This document shows positions 16,203 to 26,700 of a stretch of DNA of 64,000 bases, one piece after another. The DNA is taken from assembly GCF_020687685.1 (NCBI RefSeq), contig NZ_JAJEWM010000001.1:1922001-1986000 (forward strand). The letters are read 5' to 3'. The notes beneath the pieces were generated by a model that was not told the DNA's origin, made no database searches, and saw nothing but the letters and a program-made list of their open reading frames with translations. How positions within the stretch are numbered: the first letter of the stretch is position 1; each line of letters begins with the position of its first letter. The DNA is from Tessaracoccus sp. OS52 (GTDB lineage: Bacteria > Actinomycetota > Actinomycetes > Propionibacteriales > Propionibacteriaceae). Position numbers and translations under genes: made by a program.

Positions 16203-17494
16203 AGCGTGGGCTCACCCAGGGACAGCATCAGCCGGTTGGCCCAGTTGAAGAAGGAACCGGCCTGGATCACATCCAGCAGTTCGAGCTCCGCCAGTCCGGC
16301 TGCGCGCAGGCGTGCCGCTTCCTCCGCACCGAAGCGTGGCGGCGTGGCCGTGAGGGCGACGGTGGCGTCGATCAACGCATCCCAGCGGGAGCTGATCCTG
16401 GCGGTGACGCCCTCGTCGAGCAGCCGCTGCACGTCGGAGCGGGGGGCGCCCTGCTCAGCCGCGAACCGGGCGTGGACCGAGGCGCAGAACACGCATCCGT
16501 TGAAGCGGGATGCCGCGGCCGCGGCGAGTTCACGGTCCGCGCGGGGCAGGCCACCGTCGGTGTTGTAGAAGATGTCCATGTCGGTGAGCGTGCGCTCGTG
16601 CAGGGCTTCCGGGTCCCGCGCGAGCAGCCGGAAGTAGGGCATGTGGACGCGTTCGCGCTCCACCAGCGCCTCGTAGTGGCGCTCCGTGAACTCCGAGACC
16701 GGCAGGGGCGCCAACCAGGGCTTCCAGCCGAGGTTGTCCGCCGTGAAGCGGGGTGGCTCGTTCACCCTGGGCGCGTCCGGCAGCTCTTCCGGGGCGCCGC
16801 TGCGCCGGAGGCCGCCGGAGTCCTCCAGGCGCCTGGCGGCAGTGACGGCCACCTCCTCGGCAAGCGCGCCCAGTTCCTCGTCGGTAGGCGCAGTGACGCT
16901 GCCTCCTGCGGCCTCGCGCAGCACCGTCAATCCGTGCACGACGCGCAGCTGGAAGGTCAGGAACGACACCAGTTGGGACAGGGTGACCACGCCAGTGGTG
17001 CTCCAGCCGTCATCGAGCAGGCGCCGGAGCCGATCCCGGCTGGCGTCGCGGGGGTGCATGACCAGGAAGTGCGCGTGCTCCAGCGCAGCGGCCAGCCGGT
17101 CGTCGAGCACGTAGGAGGCCTCGACGGAATCCACGGTGTACTCGGGGCCGGGGACGCTCTCGTCGGCGTTCTCGGCGCGGAACGCCCCGTAAGGGCCTGA
17201 TCCTCCTGCCCGCGTCGCCTCCGCGACGATCAGCGGCTCGAGCGCCGCTCCCCCGCCGGTCTCCAGAAGCAGCGAGCCGTAGAAGCTCACCGCTGCCTGG
17301 TTGCCGTGCAGACGAGCCACGAACAGGGCCACCGCGGCGCGCTCGGGAAGCGTGACCTCGGAGGCGTCCGCGGGCTGGAAGAGGGCCAGGAAGCTCCCCT
17401 GAGCGTGCGTCCTGGCGTCGGGGCGGCGGGACCGGGCGGAGTCCAGCGCGTCACCGGGCCGGATCCCTGTCAGGGCGTCGATGAGGTCGGTCAT
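16199..17494 (-). CDS. fused CMD-domain and AhpD-like alkylhydroperoxidase protein
   Basis: A 431-residue protein with two related halves. The N-terminal half (about 1-215) is a carboxymuconolactone-decarboxylase-like domain of the type sometimes called Avi_7170; it has no CxxC. The C-terminal half (about 225-431) is the peroxidase-related AhpD type (Avi_7169-like), with the active motif FNGCVFCASVHARF containing CxxC and the downstream His. In other bacteria these two are usually separate adjacent genes; here they are one reading frame. A probable role is disposal of organic peroxides with a thiol relay partner. TAGGCT lies six bases before the ATG. Confidence 0.8.
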   Translation of the reverse strand: MTDLIDALTGIRPGDALDSARSRRPDARTHAQGSFLALFQPADASEVTLPERAAVALFVARLHGNQAAVSFYGSLLLETGGGAALEPLIVAEATRAGGSGPYGAFRAENADESVPGPEYTVDSVEASYVLDDRLAAALEHAHFLVMHPRDASRDRLRRLLDDGWSTTGVVTLSQLVSFLTFQLRVVHGLTVLREAAGGSVTAPTDEELGALAEEVAVTAARRLEDSGGLRRSGAPEELPDAPRVNEPPRFTADNLGWKPWLAPLPVSEFTERHYEALVERERVHMPYFRLLARDPEALHERTLTDMDIFYNTDGGLPRADRELAAAAASRFNGCVFCASVHARFAAEQGAPRSDVQRLLDEGVTARISSRWDALIDATVALTATPPRFGAEEAARLRAAGLAELELLDVIQAGSFFNWANRLMLSLGEPTL

Positions 17495-17500
17495 GGACCC

Positions 17501-17506
17501 AGCCTA
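17501..17506 (-). promoter_or_regulatory. -10 hexamer TAGGCT, leaderless promoter
   Basis: TAGGCT on the minus strand, 6 bases before ATG 17494 of the fused CMD/AhpD gene. It sits right after the dgt stop codon region. Confidence 0.6.
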
Positions 17507-17516
17507 TGGCCGGGCG

Positions 17517-19034
17517 TCAGAGACTCTGACCGATGTCCCACAACCGGCCGGGCCGGCCGTCGATCGCCTCGGAGACGGCGATGGCCTGGCCGTCGGAGAG
17601 GGAGGCGACGTAGTCCAGCACCCCACGGGCCCGGCCGAACCGGCGCACATCGTCGGGTGCGACGGGCGGGACGCCCTCGGGACGCTCACGGGCCAGTTCG
17701 TCATAGCCCTCGGTGGCGATCTCGACCAGTTCCTGCAGCCGGGGCGGCACCCGGTAGCGATCCAGGTTGTCCCCCAACCACGCGATCAGGCCCTTGACCG
17801 CGCGCACGAGGACCCGGCTCAGGCCGCGCTGGTGGAGTGCGATGTCGGAGCGGTTGAGCCCGAAGTGCTTGTGGACGAACTTGAGCACCTCGACCTCGTG
17901 CCAGGCGCGCTGGTCCAAGGTCACCAGACCGGTGCGGACGTTGTCGCGCGGGGCCAGCACCACGGAGTCCTGCAGGTGGTGGATCCAGCGGCTGGTGAAC
18001 GACGACAACGCGCGCTCGGCCGCGATCGAGCCGTCGAAGTCTCCGGCCAGCAATCCATCGACGACGTCCTCGGAGACTTGCGCCACGGCGGCGACGAAGG
18101 CGTCGTCGTCGGCGATCCACCCGTCGTCGTGGTGGAGCTTGCGCCGCAGGAGTTCCAGCGCGCCGCCGGGACGGTTGCGCTGGGAGAGCAGCTGCCCGTC
18201 GTCGAGCTGGCGGAACTCGACCACGTGCTCGGCCCACTCCCGGAACTCGCGGGAGACCGCGCCCTGGCTGAGGAGCCCCGCCCGGTGGAAGTCGTCGACG
18301 TCGTGGATCGAGTAGGCGATGTCATCGGCGATGTCCATCACCGAGCCCTCCAGCGACTGCTGCAGCGGCAGCAGGCCGTGGGAGGATCGGCGGGCATCGG
18401 CGAGGTCCGCTGCCTCCAGGAAGTAGGCGGAGTACTTCCGCACGGCCAGTTCGTCCCCCACCCGACGGAGCCCCGGCGGCAGGGGCCCCTGCCCGAGCGC
18501 GGAGACGTCGACGGCGGGGGTCCACGGGTACTTCGCCACGGCAGAGCGGCTCGCGGCGGTCAGGTTCAGTCCCTTGGAGGGTCCGTGGCAGACGTCCAGG
18601 GTGGCGAGGATCCGGTAGGTCTGCGCGTTGCCCTCGAACCCGTCGGCCAGCCCGAGGGTCTCGCGTGCGAGCCGGTCCAGCACCGACTCGCCGAGATGCC
18701 CGAAGGGCGGATGGCCGAGATCGTGCGCACTGGCGGCCGCCTGCGCCACGACAGGATCGCACACGAACTCCGGGGGCAGCCCAGGCATGGACTGCAGCTT
18801 CGCGGAGAGTTCCACCGCGATCGAGCGGGCCACCGCCGTGACCTTCAGCGAGTGGGTGAGCCGGTTGTGGACCAGCGGACCCGCAGCGGTCTGCCCGATC
18901 ACCTGCGTCACCGCGGACAGGCGCGCGTAGTACGGGGAGAACCGGATCCGCTCCAGGTCAGTCCGGAAGGGGGTGTCACCCTCGGCGAACTCCGGGGCGT
19001 CGATGCCCTCCCATTCCCTGCGATGAATCCGCAT
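17517..19034 (-). CDS. dgt: deoxyguanosinetriphosphate triphosphohydrolase-like HD-domain protein
   Basis: A 505-residue cytoplasmic HD-domain phosphohydrolase that removes triphosphate from dNTPs, thereby adjusting dNTP pools. Metal-binding residues are visible in NRLTHSLKVTAVAR and AHDLGHPPFGHLGE (the HD pair), with a later Asp in DDIAYSIHDVDDF. The length and blocks fit the dGTPase-like (type 2) subfamily. ATG 19034 is chosen because GAAGGG lies about 8 bases upstream and because the longer frame would run into the tRNA. It is the last gene of the leftward eno-ftsB-DUF501-ppx-tRNA series. Confidence 0.92.
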   Translation of the reverse strand: MRIHRREWEGIDAPEFAEGDTPFRTDLERIRFSPYYARLSAVTQVIGQTAAGPLVHNRLTHSLKVTAVARSIAVELSAKLQSMPGLPPEFVCDPVVAQAAASAHDLGHPPFGHLGESVLDRLARETLGLADGFEGNAQTYRILATLDVCHGPSKGLNLTAASRSAVAKYPWTPAVDVSALGQGPLPPGLRRVGDELAVRKYSAYFLEAADLADARRSSHGLLPLQQSLEGSVMDIADDIAYSIHDVDDFHRAGLLSQGAVSREFREWAEHVVEFRQLDDGQLLSQRNRPGGALELLRRKLHHDDGWIADDDAFVAAVAQVSEDVVDGLLAGDFDGSIAAERALSSFTSRWIHHLQDSVVLAPRDNVRTGLVTLDQRAWHEVEVLKFVHKHFGLNRSDIALHQRGLSRVLVRAVKGLIAWLGDNLDRYRVPPRLQELVEIATEGYDELARERPEGVPPVAPDDVRRFGRARGVLDYVASLSDGQAIAVSEAIDGRPGRLWDIGQSL

Positions 19035-19061
19035 CAAAAGCGCCCTTCTCGTGGATCGGCC

Positions 19062-19139
19062 TGGTGCCCCCGACGGGAGTCGAACCCGTACCTGTAGCGG
19101 GTTTAAGCCGCCTGCCTCTGCCAATTGGGCCACGGGGGC
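19062..19139 (-). tRNA. tRNA with anticodon UAA, short (class I) form; amino-acid identity uncertain
   Basis: A complete cloverleaf on the minus strand: a 7-bp acceptor stem (GCCCCCG with CGGGGGC), a D arm with GG in the loop, an anticodon stem GGCGG/CCGCT closing a seven-base loop CTTAAAC (anticodon TAA), and a T arm ACGGG/CCCGT with loop TTCGACT. A73 and an encoded CCA follow. The variable region is only six bases. UAA should read leucine UUA codons, but bacterial leucine tRNAs carry a long variable arm, which this one lacks; in its D arm and acceptor it resembles actinobacterial tRNA-Lys. Position: between ppx and dgt. Confidence 0.85.
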
Positions 19140-19152
19140 GAATCGGCGGTGC

Positions 19153-20073
19153 CTACTCTGCCAGCATTCCGAGCGCGATGCCGTCGAGGATGTCGGTCTC
19201 GCTCACCAGGACGCTGCCCCCCGGTACCCTGGTGGAGATCTCATCCAGGATCAGCACACCGCCGCCGATGACCTTGGCGCGCAGTGGGTGCATGAACGGT
19301 TCCCGAGTTATCTCGGCGACCGGCACCGACAACCAGTGGCGCGCGGTGCCGACGATGTCGTCGCGCTGCAGCCGGGAACGATGCACGGCCTGGCGGGAGT
19401 ACTGCTGCAGGCCCAGGACGTGGGCCGCGACGCTGGTGGTGGTGCCCGCAACGCCGATGGCGGTCTCGATCCGGCCGAAGTCCACACCCGCACCGTCGAG
19501 CAAGGTGGCGATGTGCACCCGCGCCGCCGCCTGCTCGTCGGCAGTGGGCGGGTCCGTCCGGAGGAACCGCTCGGTGATTCGCACCGCGCCGATGTCGAGG
19601 CTGGTGGACGACGAGATCACGCGCCCTTCCTCGACCACGATCAGCTCCGTGGACCCGCCACCGATGTCGAAGACCAGCACCGGCTTGGCCGCGCCCACGC
19701 CGCTGAGCACACCCTCGGTGGAGAGCCTGGCCTCCTCCGCTCCCGAGATGACCTCGACCTCGACGCCCAGGCGCTCGCGGACGCCGTCGGCGAGGGCCTC
19801 CCGGTTGGACGCATCCCGGGCGGCGGAGGTGGCGACGAAGCGGGTCCGGTCGACGCGGTGGCTGCGGATGAGCGCGGCGTACTCCTCGCAGACCGCGAAG
19901 GTGCGCTCCAGCGCCTCGGGGTGGAACTCACCGGTGGCGTCAACACCCTGGCCGAGCTGGGCCAGCCGCACCTCGCGGGCGAGTTCGGTGAGGGAGCCGT
20001 CGGCCTCCTGCCTGGTGACCAGCAGGCGGATGGAGTTGGTTCCGCAGTCGATGGCGGCGACGGTGGTGCTCAC
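19153..20073 (-). CDS. ppx: Ppx/GppA family exopolyphosphatase
   Basis: A 306-residue actin-fold phosphatase of the Ppx/GppA family, which splits terminal phosphate from polyphosphate or the 5' phosphate from pppGpp. Phosphate loop 1 is AAIDCGTNSIRLLV; loop 2 is VFDIGGGSTELIV; a late VIGGGVLILDEI block completes the ATPase fold. The protein is the short, two-domain actinobacterial type, for which polyphosphatase activity on short chains is known. Its start overlaps the DUF501 stop by 4 bp (ATGA), so the two are translationally coupled. Confidence 0.93.
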   Translation of the reverse strand: MSTTVAAIDCGTNSIRLLVTRQEADGSLTELAREVRLAQLGQGVDATGEFHPEALERTFAVCEEYAALIRSHRVDRTRFVATSAARDASNREALADGVRERLGVEVEVISGAEEARLSTEGVLSGVGAAKPVLVFDIGGGSTELIVVEEGRVISSSTSLDIGAVRITERFLRTDPPTADEQAAARVHIATLLDGAGVDFGRIETAIGVAGTTTSVAAHVLGLQQYSRQAVHRSRLQRDDIVGTARHWLSVPVAEITREPFMHPLRAKVIGGGVLILDEISTRVPGGSVLVSETDILDGIALGMLAE

Positions 20074-20573
20074 TTGTCCTCCAACAGGCAGGGGCGCTGC
20101 CAGAACTCGCCGATGGCCTCGACGGCTTCGTCACCCAACGGGTTGACACCGGGCCCGGCGGCAAGTGAATGGCCCACCAGGACGTGCAGGCACTTGACCC
20201 GATCGGGCATCCCGCCGGCGGAGATCCCCTCGATCTCCGGCACCTCGCCGAGCCGCGCGCGGTCGGCCAGGTAGGACTCGTGGGCAGCGCGGTAGTCGGC
20301 TGCCAGTTCCTCGTCCTCGGCCAGGCGCCGGGTCATCTCCGCCATCAAGCCGGACGCCTCGAGCGTGGACGTGGCAGACACCGCCCGAGGACACGTCAGG
20401 TAGTACGTGGTCGGGAACGGCGTCCCGTTCTCCAGCCGAGGGGCCGTCTTCGCAACTCCGGGCTTGCCGCACGGGCAGCGCCACGCCACCCCGACGACCC
20501 CGCGCGGAGGGCGTCCGAGCTGCGCCTCCATGATCTCGAGGTCCTCGGCTGTCGGCTCGCTCACGGGTATCAC
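20070..20573 (-). CDS. DUF501 family protein
   Basis: A 167-residue soluble protein of DUF501, found almost always between ftsB and ppx in Actinobacteria; function unknown. The N-terminus (ADLEIMEAQLGRPPRGV) is helical, followed by a CPCG ... CPRA cysteine cluster (residues about 34-64) that may bind metal, and a C-terminal helical part with HVLVGHSLAAGPGVNPLGD. It overlaps both neighbours by 4 bp, so it is translated in a tightly coupled ftsB-DUF501-ppx unit. Confidence 0.92.
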   Translation of the reverse strand: MIPVSEPTAEDLEIMEAQLGRPPRGVVGVAWRCPCGKPGVAKTAPRLENGTPFPTTYYLTCPRAVSATSTLEASGLMAEMTRRLAEDEELAADYRAAHESYLADRARLGEVPEIEGISAGGMPDRVKCLHVLVGHSLAAGPGVNPLGDEAVEAIGEFWQRPCLLEDK

Positions 20574-21223
20574 TCCGTACTGCTCGGTGAAGGTTGCGGG
20601 GAGACGCCGATGGTGACGTCGGCGCTGGGTTCAGGTTCGGCGGTGGGCTCCGGCAGGGGCTGGTCGGCAACCGCGACGGAGCCCCACATCTTCTCCCACC
20701 ACAGGGCTGGGGGTTCCTCGGTCTCGTCGACGCCCAGGACGTCGGACTCGCCGCCGATGGGCTCCCCGTCGGGTCCGATCACGCGGTAGCCGACCTCACC
20801 CGGGAAGACCCAGCCCAGCCGCTCGCGGGCCTGTGCCTCGACGAAGGCGGGATCCTCCCAGCGGGACAGCTGGTCCTCCAGTTCGTCGATCTGTGCCTGC
20901 CGGCCCTCGATCTCGGCGCGGAGTTCGGCGATCTGATCGGTCTGCACGAAGTAGACCCGCAAGCTCTGGGCGAGCGTGACGGCGATGGCCGCCACCACCA
21001 CCCCCAGCACGAGCAGACGCCAGGTGAGGCCGAGCGCGCGGCTGGCCATCGCCCGCGGCGGGGCCGCAGCCGCAGCGTCGTCCTCGGGTTCCGGTGGTGC
21101 GACGGCGCGGGTGCGCGAGCGCTGGCTCGCGGCGCGCTCACCCGGACGCGCAGCGGTCCGGGAGCGGGGTGACCCGCTTCCCGGACCGGTGCTCGTCGGT
21201 TTGTTACGAGAGACTCTGGCCAT
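20570..21223 (-). CDS. ftsB: FtsB/DivIC-type septum formation initiator
   Basis: A 217-residue bitopic cell-division protein. A basic, disordered cytoplasmic N-terminus of about 85 residues is followed by one transmembrane helix (LLVLGVVVAAIAVTLAQSL), then a short periplasm-side coiled coil (IAELRAEIEGRQAQIDELED), the RERLGWVFPGEVGYRV block typical of FtsB/DivIC, and a Pro/Glu-rich tail. ATG 21223 (MARVSRNKP) is the likely start; the frame is open further upstream but the sequence there is not protein-like and would overlap eno. FtsB bridges FtsL and FtsQ in the divisome. It lies directly downstream of eno, as in mycobacteria. Confidence 0.9.
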   Translation of the reverse strand: MARVSRNKPTSTGPGSGSPRSRTAARPGERAASQRSRTRAVAPPEPEDDAAAAAPPRAMASRALGLTWRLLVLGVVVAAIAVTLAQSLRVYFVQTDQIAELRAEIEGRQAQIDELEDQLSRWEDPAFVEAQARERLGWVFPGEVGYRVIGPDGEPIGGESDVLGVDETEEPPALWWEKMWGSVAVADQPLPEPTAEPEPSADVTIGVSPQPSPSSTE

Positions 21224-21254
21224 TGCAACCAGTCTCGCGCATGGAGTGCGTTGT

Positions 21255-22574
<1,320 letters not shown>

Positions 22575-23222
22575 CTATACAACCGAGGGCTGGCTGCTCC
22601 CGGGGGTGTCCCGTTGTTCTTCGGCTGTCCTGATCCGGCTCTCGAGCTGCCTCAGGGTGGTTCGGATGGCCGCATCGGCGTCCACCCCGCTGGCCTGCGC
22701 GCGGGCCACCAGTTCCAGGACGCGGGCGCCCACCTCGTCGGCGCTGATGGGGTCCTGGGGGAGGTCCAGCGGCACCTTGTGGGCGCGTGCACGGGACACC
22801 ACCTTGTGGAGCCTGGCGACAGAGCTGAGTGATTCCGCGATGCCCTCGACGGCCGACCTGCGGCCCTTCTCCTGCTGCTTGGCGCGCTCCCACGACCCGT
22901 GGATGTCGGTTGGGGCGTCGGCCTGGGCGAACACGTGCGGATGGCGGCGGATGAGCTTGTCGGCGATGCCGGCGGCGACGTCGTCGATGGTGAACCGACC
23001 CTCGTCGGTGGCGATCTGGGCGTGGAAGTAGACCTGGAGCAGCACGTCGCCGAGTTCCTCGCGCAGGTCCTCGTCGTCACCGGCTTCGACGGCGTCGACC
23101 ACCTCCGAGGTCTCCTCGATGAGGTGGTTCAACAGCGACTCATGGGTCTGCTGGGCGTCCCAGGGGCAGTCCGTGCGAAGCCGGGACATGACTTCCCGGA
23201 GGCGCTCCAACTGGGAGGTCAC
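22575..23222 (-). CDS. mazG: MazG nucleoside triphosphate pyrophosphohydrolase
   Basis: Hydrolyses non-canonical or oxidised nucleoside triphosphates to monophosphates, cleaning the nucleotide pool. The 215-residue protein has the MazG core WDAQQTHESLLNHLIEETSE with the EExxE metal-binding pattern continued in EELGDVLLQVYFHA. It is a single-MazG-domain form with a divergent C-terminal half, as in mycobacteria. The GTG start at 23222 lies 4 bp after the stop of the SurA-like lipoprotein, indicating co-transcription. Confidence 0.93.
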   Translation of the reverse strand: MTSQLERLREVMSRLRTDCPWDAQQTHESLLNHLIEETSEVVDAVEAGDDEDLREELGDVLLQVYFHAQIATDEGRFTIDDVAAGIADKLIRRHPHVFAQADAPTDIHGSWERAKQQEKGRRSAVEGIAESLSSVARLHKVVSRARAHKVPLDLPQDPISADEVGARVLELVARAQASGVDADAAIRTTLRQLESRIRTAEEQRDTPGSSQPSVV

Positions 23223-23226
23223 CGGG

Positions 23227-23721
23227 TCAGCTCCCGGCAGCCGCGGGCACGGAGATGGAGCCCGACCCGCCGATGGTGCCGCTCTGCTCGTCCCAGGTGC
23301 CGTAGCGGGGGTTGACCTGGATGTCGGACTCCACGACGGCGCTGACCCACTCGTCCTGCTCCATCTGGGCGCTTAGGAGGGTGAGCAGACCACTCGCTTC
23401 ACCCACGCGCGCGCAGCCCTCGTTGGCCATGAAGGGGGCGATCTGCGGGTCGGAGGCCAGGACCTCGGCCAACTGGGAGGTGTCGACGTCGTTCTCGCGG
23501 GCTACCTGGCGGGCCGCCTCACCGATCACCAGGGGGGACAGAACGGCGGCGCGGGTCACCTGGAACCCGAGCTCGCTGCAGCCGTCGTAGGCGGCGCTCA
23601 GCTCGGCCTCGGAGATGGTCGTGGGACCCACCTCCGCTGCGGTGGTGGGAGCGGGGCTGCACCCCGCAAGTGCCACGAGTGCAATGGCTGGGACGAGCGT
23701 TGCGAGACGGGCGAGCTTCAT
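23227..23721 (-). CDS. SurA-N-like lipoprotein
   Basis: A 164-residue exported lipoprotein: signal peptide with lipobox ALAGC (Cys about 20), then a domain that begins VGPTTISEAELSAAYDGCSE and is mainly helical, resembling the SurA/PpiC N-terminal chaperone-like domain seen in Actinobacteria between mfd and mazG. No parvulin isomerase domain is present. GAAGAAGGAAGA lies before the ATG. It is probably the first gene of a unit with mazG. The chaperone role is inferred from similarity only. Confidence 0.75.
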   Translation of the reverse strand: MKLARLATLVPAIALVALAGCSPAPTTAAEVGPTTISEAELSAAYDGCSELGFQVTRAAVLSPLVIGEAARQVARENDVDTSQLAEVLASDPQIAPFMANEGCARVGEASGLLTLLSAQMEQDEWVSAVVESDIQVNPRYGTWDEQSGTIGGSGSISVPAAAGS

Positions 23722-23799
23722 GAGTCTTCCTTCTTCCTCGGCGGAACGTTGCCGATCCTACCGCGCACACCGGGCGGGAACGATTCCCCCTCCACGCCC

Positions 23800-26700
23800 T
23801 CAGGAGGCTGCGAAGATCTGCTCGACGAGCTTCGTGGCCCAGCCCAGTTCTCCGTCCTCGGGTCGGGGCACCAGCAGTTGGTCGGCCGCCGTCTTCACGA
23901 CGCTGCCCGGGTAGAGCCGCTGCAGGCGCAGCTGCCTGGACTCGGGGAGGCTGGCGGGTGAGAACCGGATGTACTTGCCCTGCCCGACGATCTCCTCGAT
24001 GCCGTACTCCCGGCAGAGGTTCCGCAGCCGGGAGACCGCCAGCAGCCCCTCCACGGACTCGGGTGGGGGGCCATAACGGTCGGTGAGTTCGGCGCGGACG
24101 GCGTCGATGTCGGGCGACGAGCGGATCTCGGCTATCTGCTTGTACATCTCCAGGCGCAGCCGCTCCGAGGCGATGTAGTCCTCCGGGATGTGGGCCGCGA
24201 CGGGCAGCTCGATCCGCATCGGCGGTTCCGGTTCGGTGTCCTCCCCTCGGTAGGTGGCCACCGCCTCCCCGACCAGTCGCAGGTACATGTCGAACCCGAC
24301 GTCGGCGATGTGGCCCGACTGCTCCCCGCCCAGCAGGTTGCCGGCACCCCGGAGTTCCAGGTCCTTCATGGCGATCGCCATGCCGGAGCCCAGGTCCGTG
24401 TGGGAGGCCATCGTGGTCAGCCGCTCGTGGGACGCCTCGCTCAGCGTCTTGTCCGGCGGGTACAGGAAGTAGGCGTAGCCGCGCTCACTGGAACGGCCCA
24501 CGCGGCCGCGGAGCTGGTGCAGCTGGGACAGGCCCAGCAGGTCCGAGCGGTCGATGATCAGCGTGTTCGCCGTCGAGATGTCCAGACCGGCCTCGACGAT
24601 GGTGGTGCACACCAGCACGTCGGCGCGGCGCTCGCCGAAGTCCAGCATCACCTGTTCCAGCCGGTGTTCGTTCATCTGGCCGTGTGCCGTCACGATCCGC
24701 GCCTCGGGCACCAGTTCCCGGAGCTGGGCGGCGGTCTTCTCGATGGTCTGGACCCGGTTGTGGACGAAGAACACCTGCCCCTCGCGGGCCAGTTCGCGCC
24801 TGATCGCGGCGCGCACCTGGGCCTGGTCGTACGGGCCGGCGAACGTCAGCACGGGGTGCCGCTCCTCCGGCGGGGTGGCGATGACGCTCATCTCCCTGAT
24901 GCCTGTGATGGCGATCTCCAGGGTGCGCGGTATGGGCGTGGCGCTCATCGACAACACGTCGACGTTGACCCGCAACTCCTTGAGCCGCTCCTTGTGCTCG
25001 ACGCCGAAGCGCTGCTCCTCGTCGATGATCACCAGGCCGAGGTCCTTGAACTTCACCTCTTTCGAGAGCAACCGGTGCGTGCCGACGACGACGTCGAGCC
25101 GCCCGCTGTGGACCTCCTCCAGCACCCGCTTGACCTCGGCGTCGGTCTGGAACCGCGACAGCTGGGCCATCCGCACCGGGAAGCCCGCGAACCGCGACGC
25201 GAAGGTCTGGTAGTGCTGCGTCACCAACAGCGTCGTGGGCACCAGCACGGCCACCTGCTTGCCGTCCTCGACGGCCTTGAAGGCAGCCCGGACGGCGATC
25301 TCGGTCTTGCCGAAGCCGACGTCGCCGCAGATCAGGCGATCCATGGGGACCACCTTCTCCATGTCACGCTTCACCTCGGTGATCGCCTCGAGCTGGTCCG
25401 GGGTCTCGATGTAGGCGAAGGCGTCCTCCAGCTCGCGCTGCCACGGGGTGTCCGGCCCGAAGGCGTGCCCCTTGGTGGCCTGCCGCGCGGCGTAGAGCTT
25501 GATCAGCTCCGAGGAGATCTCGCGGACGGCCTTGCGGGCGCGGGACTTGCGTTTGCCCCAGTCCGCGCCGCCCATCTTGTCCAGCGCCGGCGTGTCGGAG
25601 CCGACGTAGCGGGTCAGCTGGTCCAGTTGGTCCATCGGGACGAAGACGCGGTCCCCCGGGTGTCCCCGCTTGCTGGGGGCGTACTCGATGACGAGGTAGT
25701 CGCGCACGGCGCCCTGCACCTCGCGCTGCATCATGTCCACGAACCGGCCGACGCCGTGGACCTCGTGCACCACCGGGTCCCCCGCCTTGAGTTCCAGCGG
25801 CTGGATGGTGTTCTTGCGCCTGCTCGGCAGCTTGCGCCGCACCTGGTCCGCGGCGACCTGTCCGGAGAGATCCGCAGCCGTGATGAGCTCCACCCGGCTC
25901 GTCTCGGCACGCCACCCCAGACGCAACGACACGAGCACGATGCCGACGACGCCCTCACGCGGCTCCTGCTCGAGTTCGGTGATCTCGCCGGTGATCCCCT
26001 GCTCCCCGAGCAGTTCCACCATGCGGGTGGCAAGGCCTCGGCCCTCGACGCCGACCAGGACGCGCCACCCCTCGGCGACCGCCCTGCGGATGTGGGTGAC
26101 GGCGGCGTCGGTGTCCCCGCGGAACCCGTCGGGCTGGGAGACGGCGAGCTTGCGGGAGTGGACGGATCCGGCGTCGTAGTCCGCGACGTCGGGCTCCTCG
26201 TCGGCGGCGAACGGCGTCAGGGACCACCACTTGTGACCCACTGCGAGCGTGTGCTCCCGGACGTCTCCCAGGTTCCAGTACGACGAGGCCCGCAGGTCGA
26301 TCGGCGACTTGCCGCCACCTGCCGCCGCTGCCCAGCTGGCCTGCAGGAACTCCTCGCTGGTGGTGACGAGTTCCGCGGCCCTCGCCCTGACCAACTCCGG
26401 TGAGGTGGCCAGCACGATCGAGTGCTCGGGCAGGACGTCGACCAGCATCTCCAGGCCGTCGACCAGCACCGGCGTCAGCGCCTCCATGCCCTCGACGGCG
26501 TGGCCCTGGCTGATGCGCTCCAGCATGTCGGAGAGCTCCGGGTGCTGCTGCATGACCTTCTTGGCGCGGGCGCGGACGGCGTCGGTGAGCAGCAGCTCGC
26601 GGCACGGCGACGCGGTGACCGTCTCCACCGTCTCTCCCGTGGAGCGCTGGTCCGCGACGGTGAAGTAGCGGATCTCCTCGACCTCGTCGCCGAAGAAGTC

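Noticed and set aside
17517-19133. Longer dgt frame starting upstream at 19133
   Set aside because: The extra N-terminus is translated tRNA sequence; the ribosome-binding site supports ATG 19034.
24190-26403. A 737-residue plus-strand frame opposite mfd
   Set aside because: Shadow of mfd; the minus-strand protein is a complete, highly conserved Mfd.
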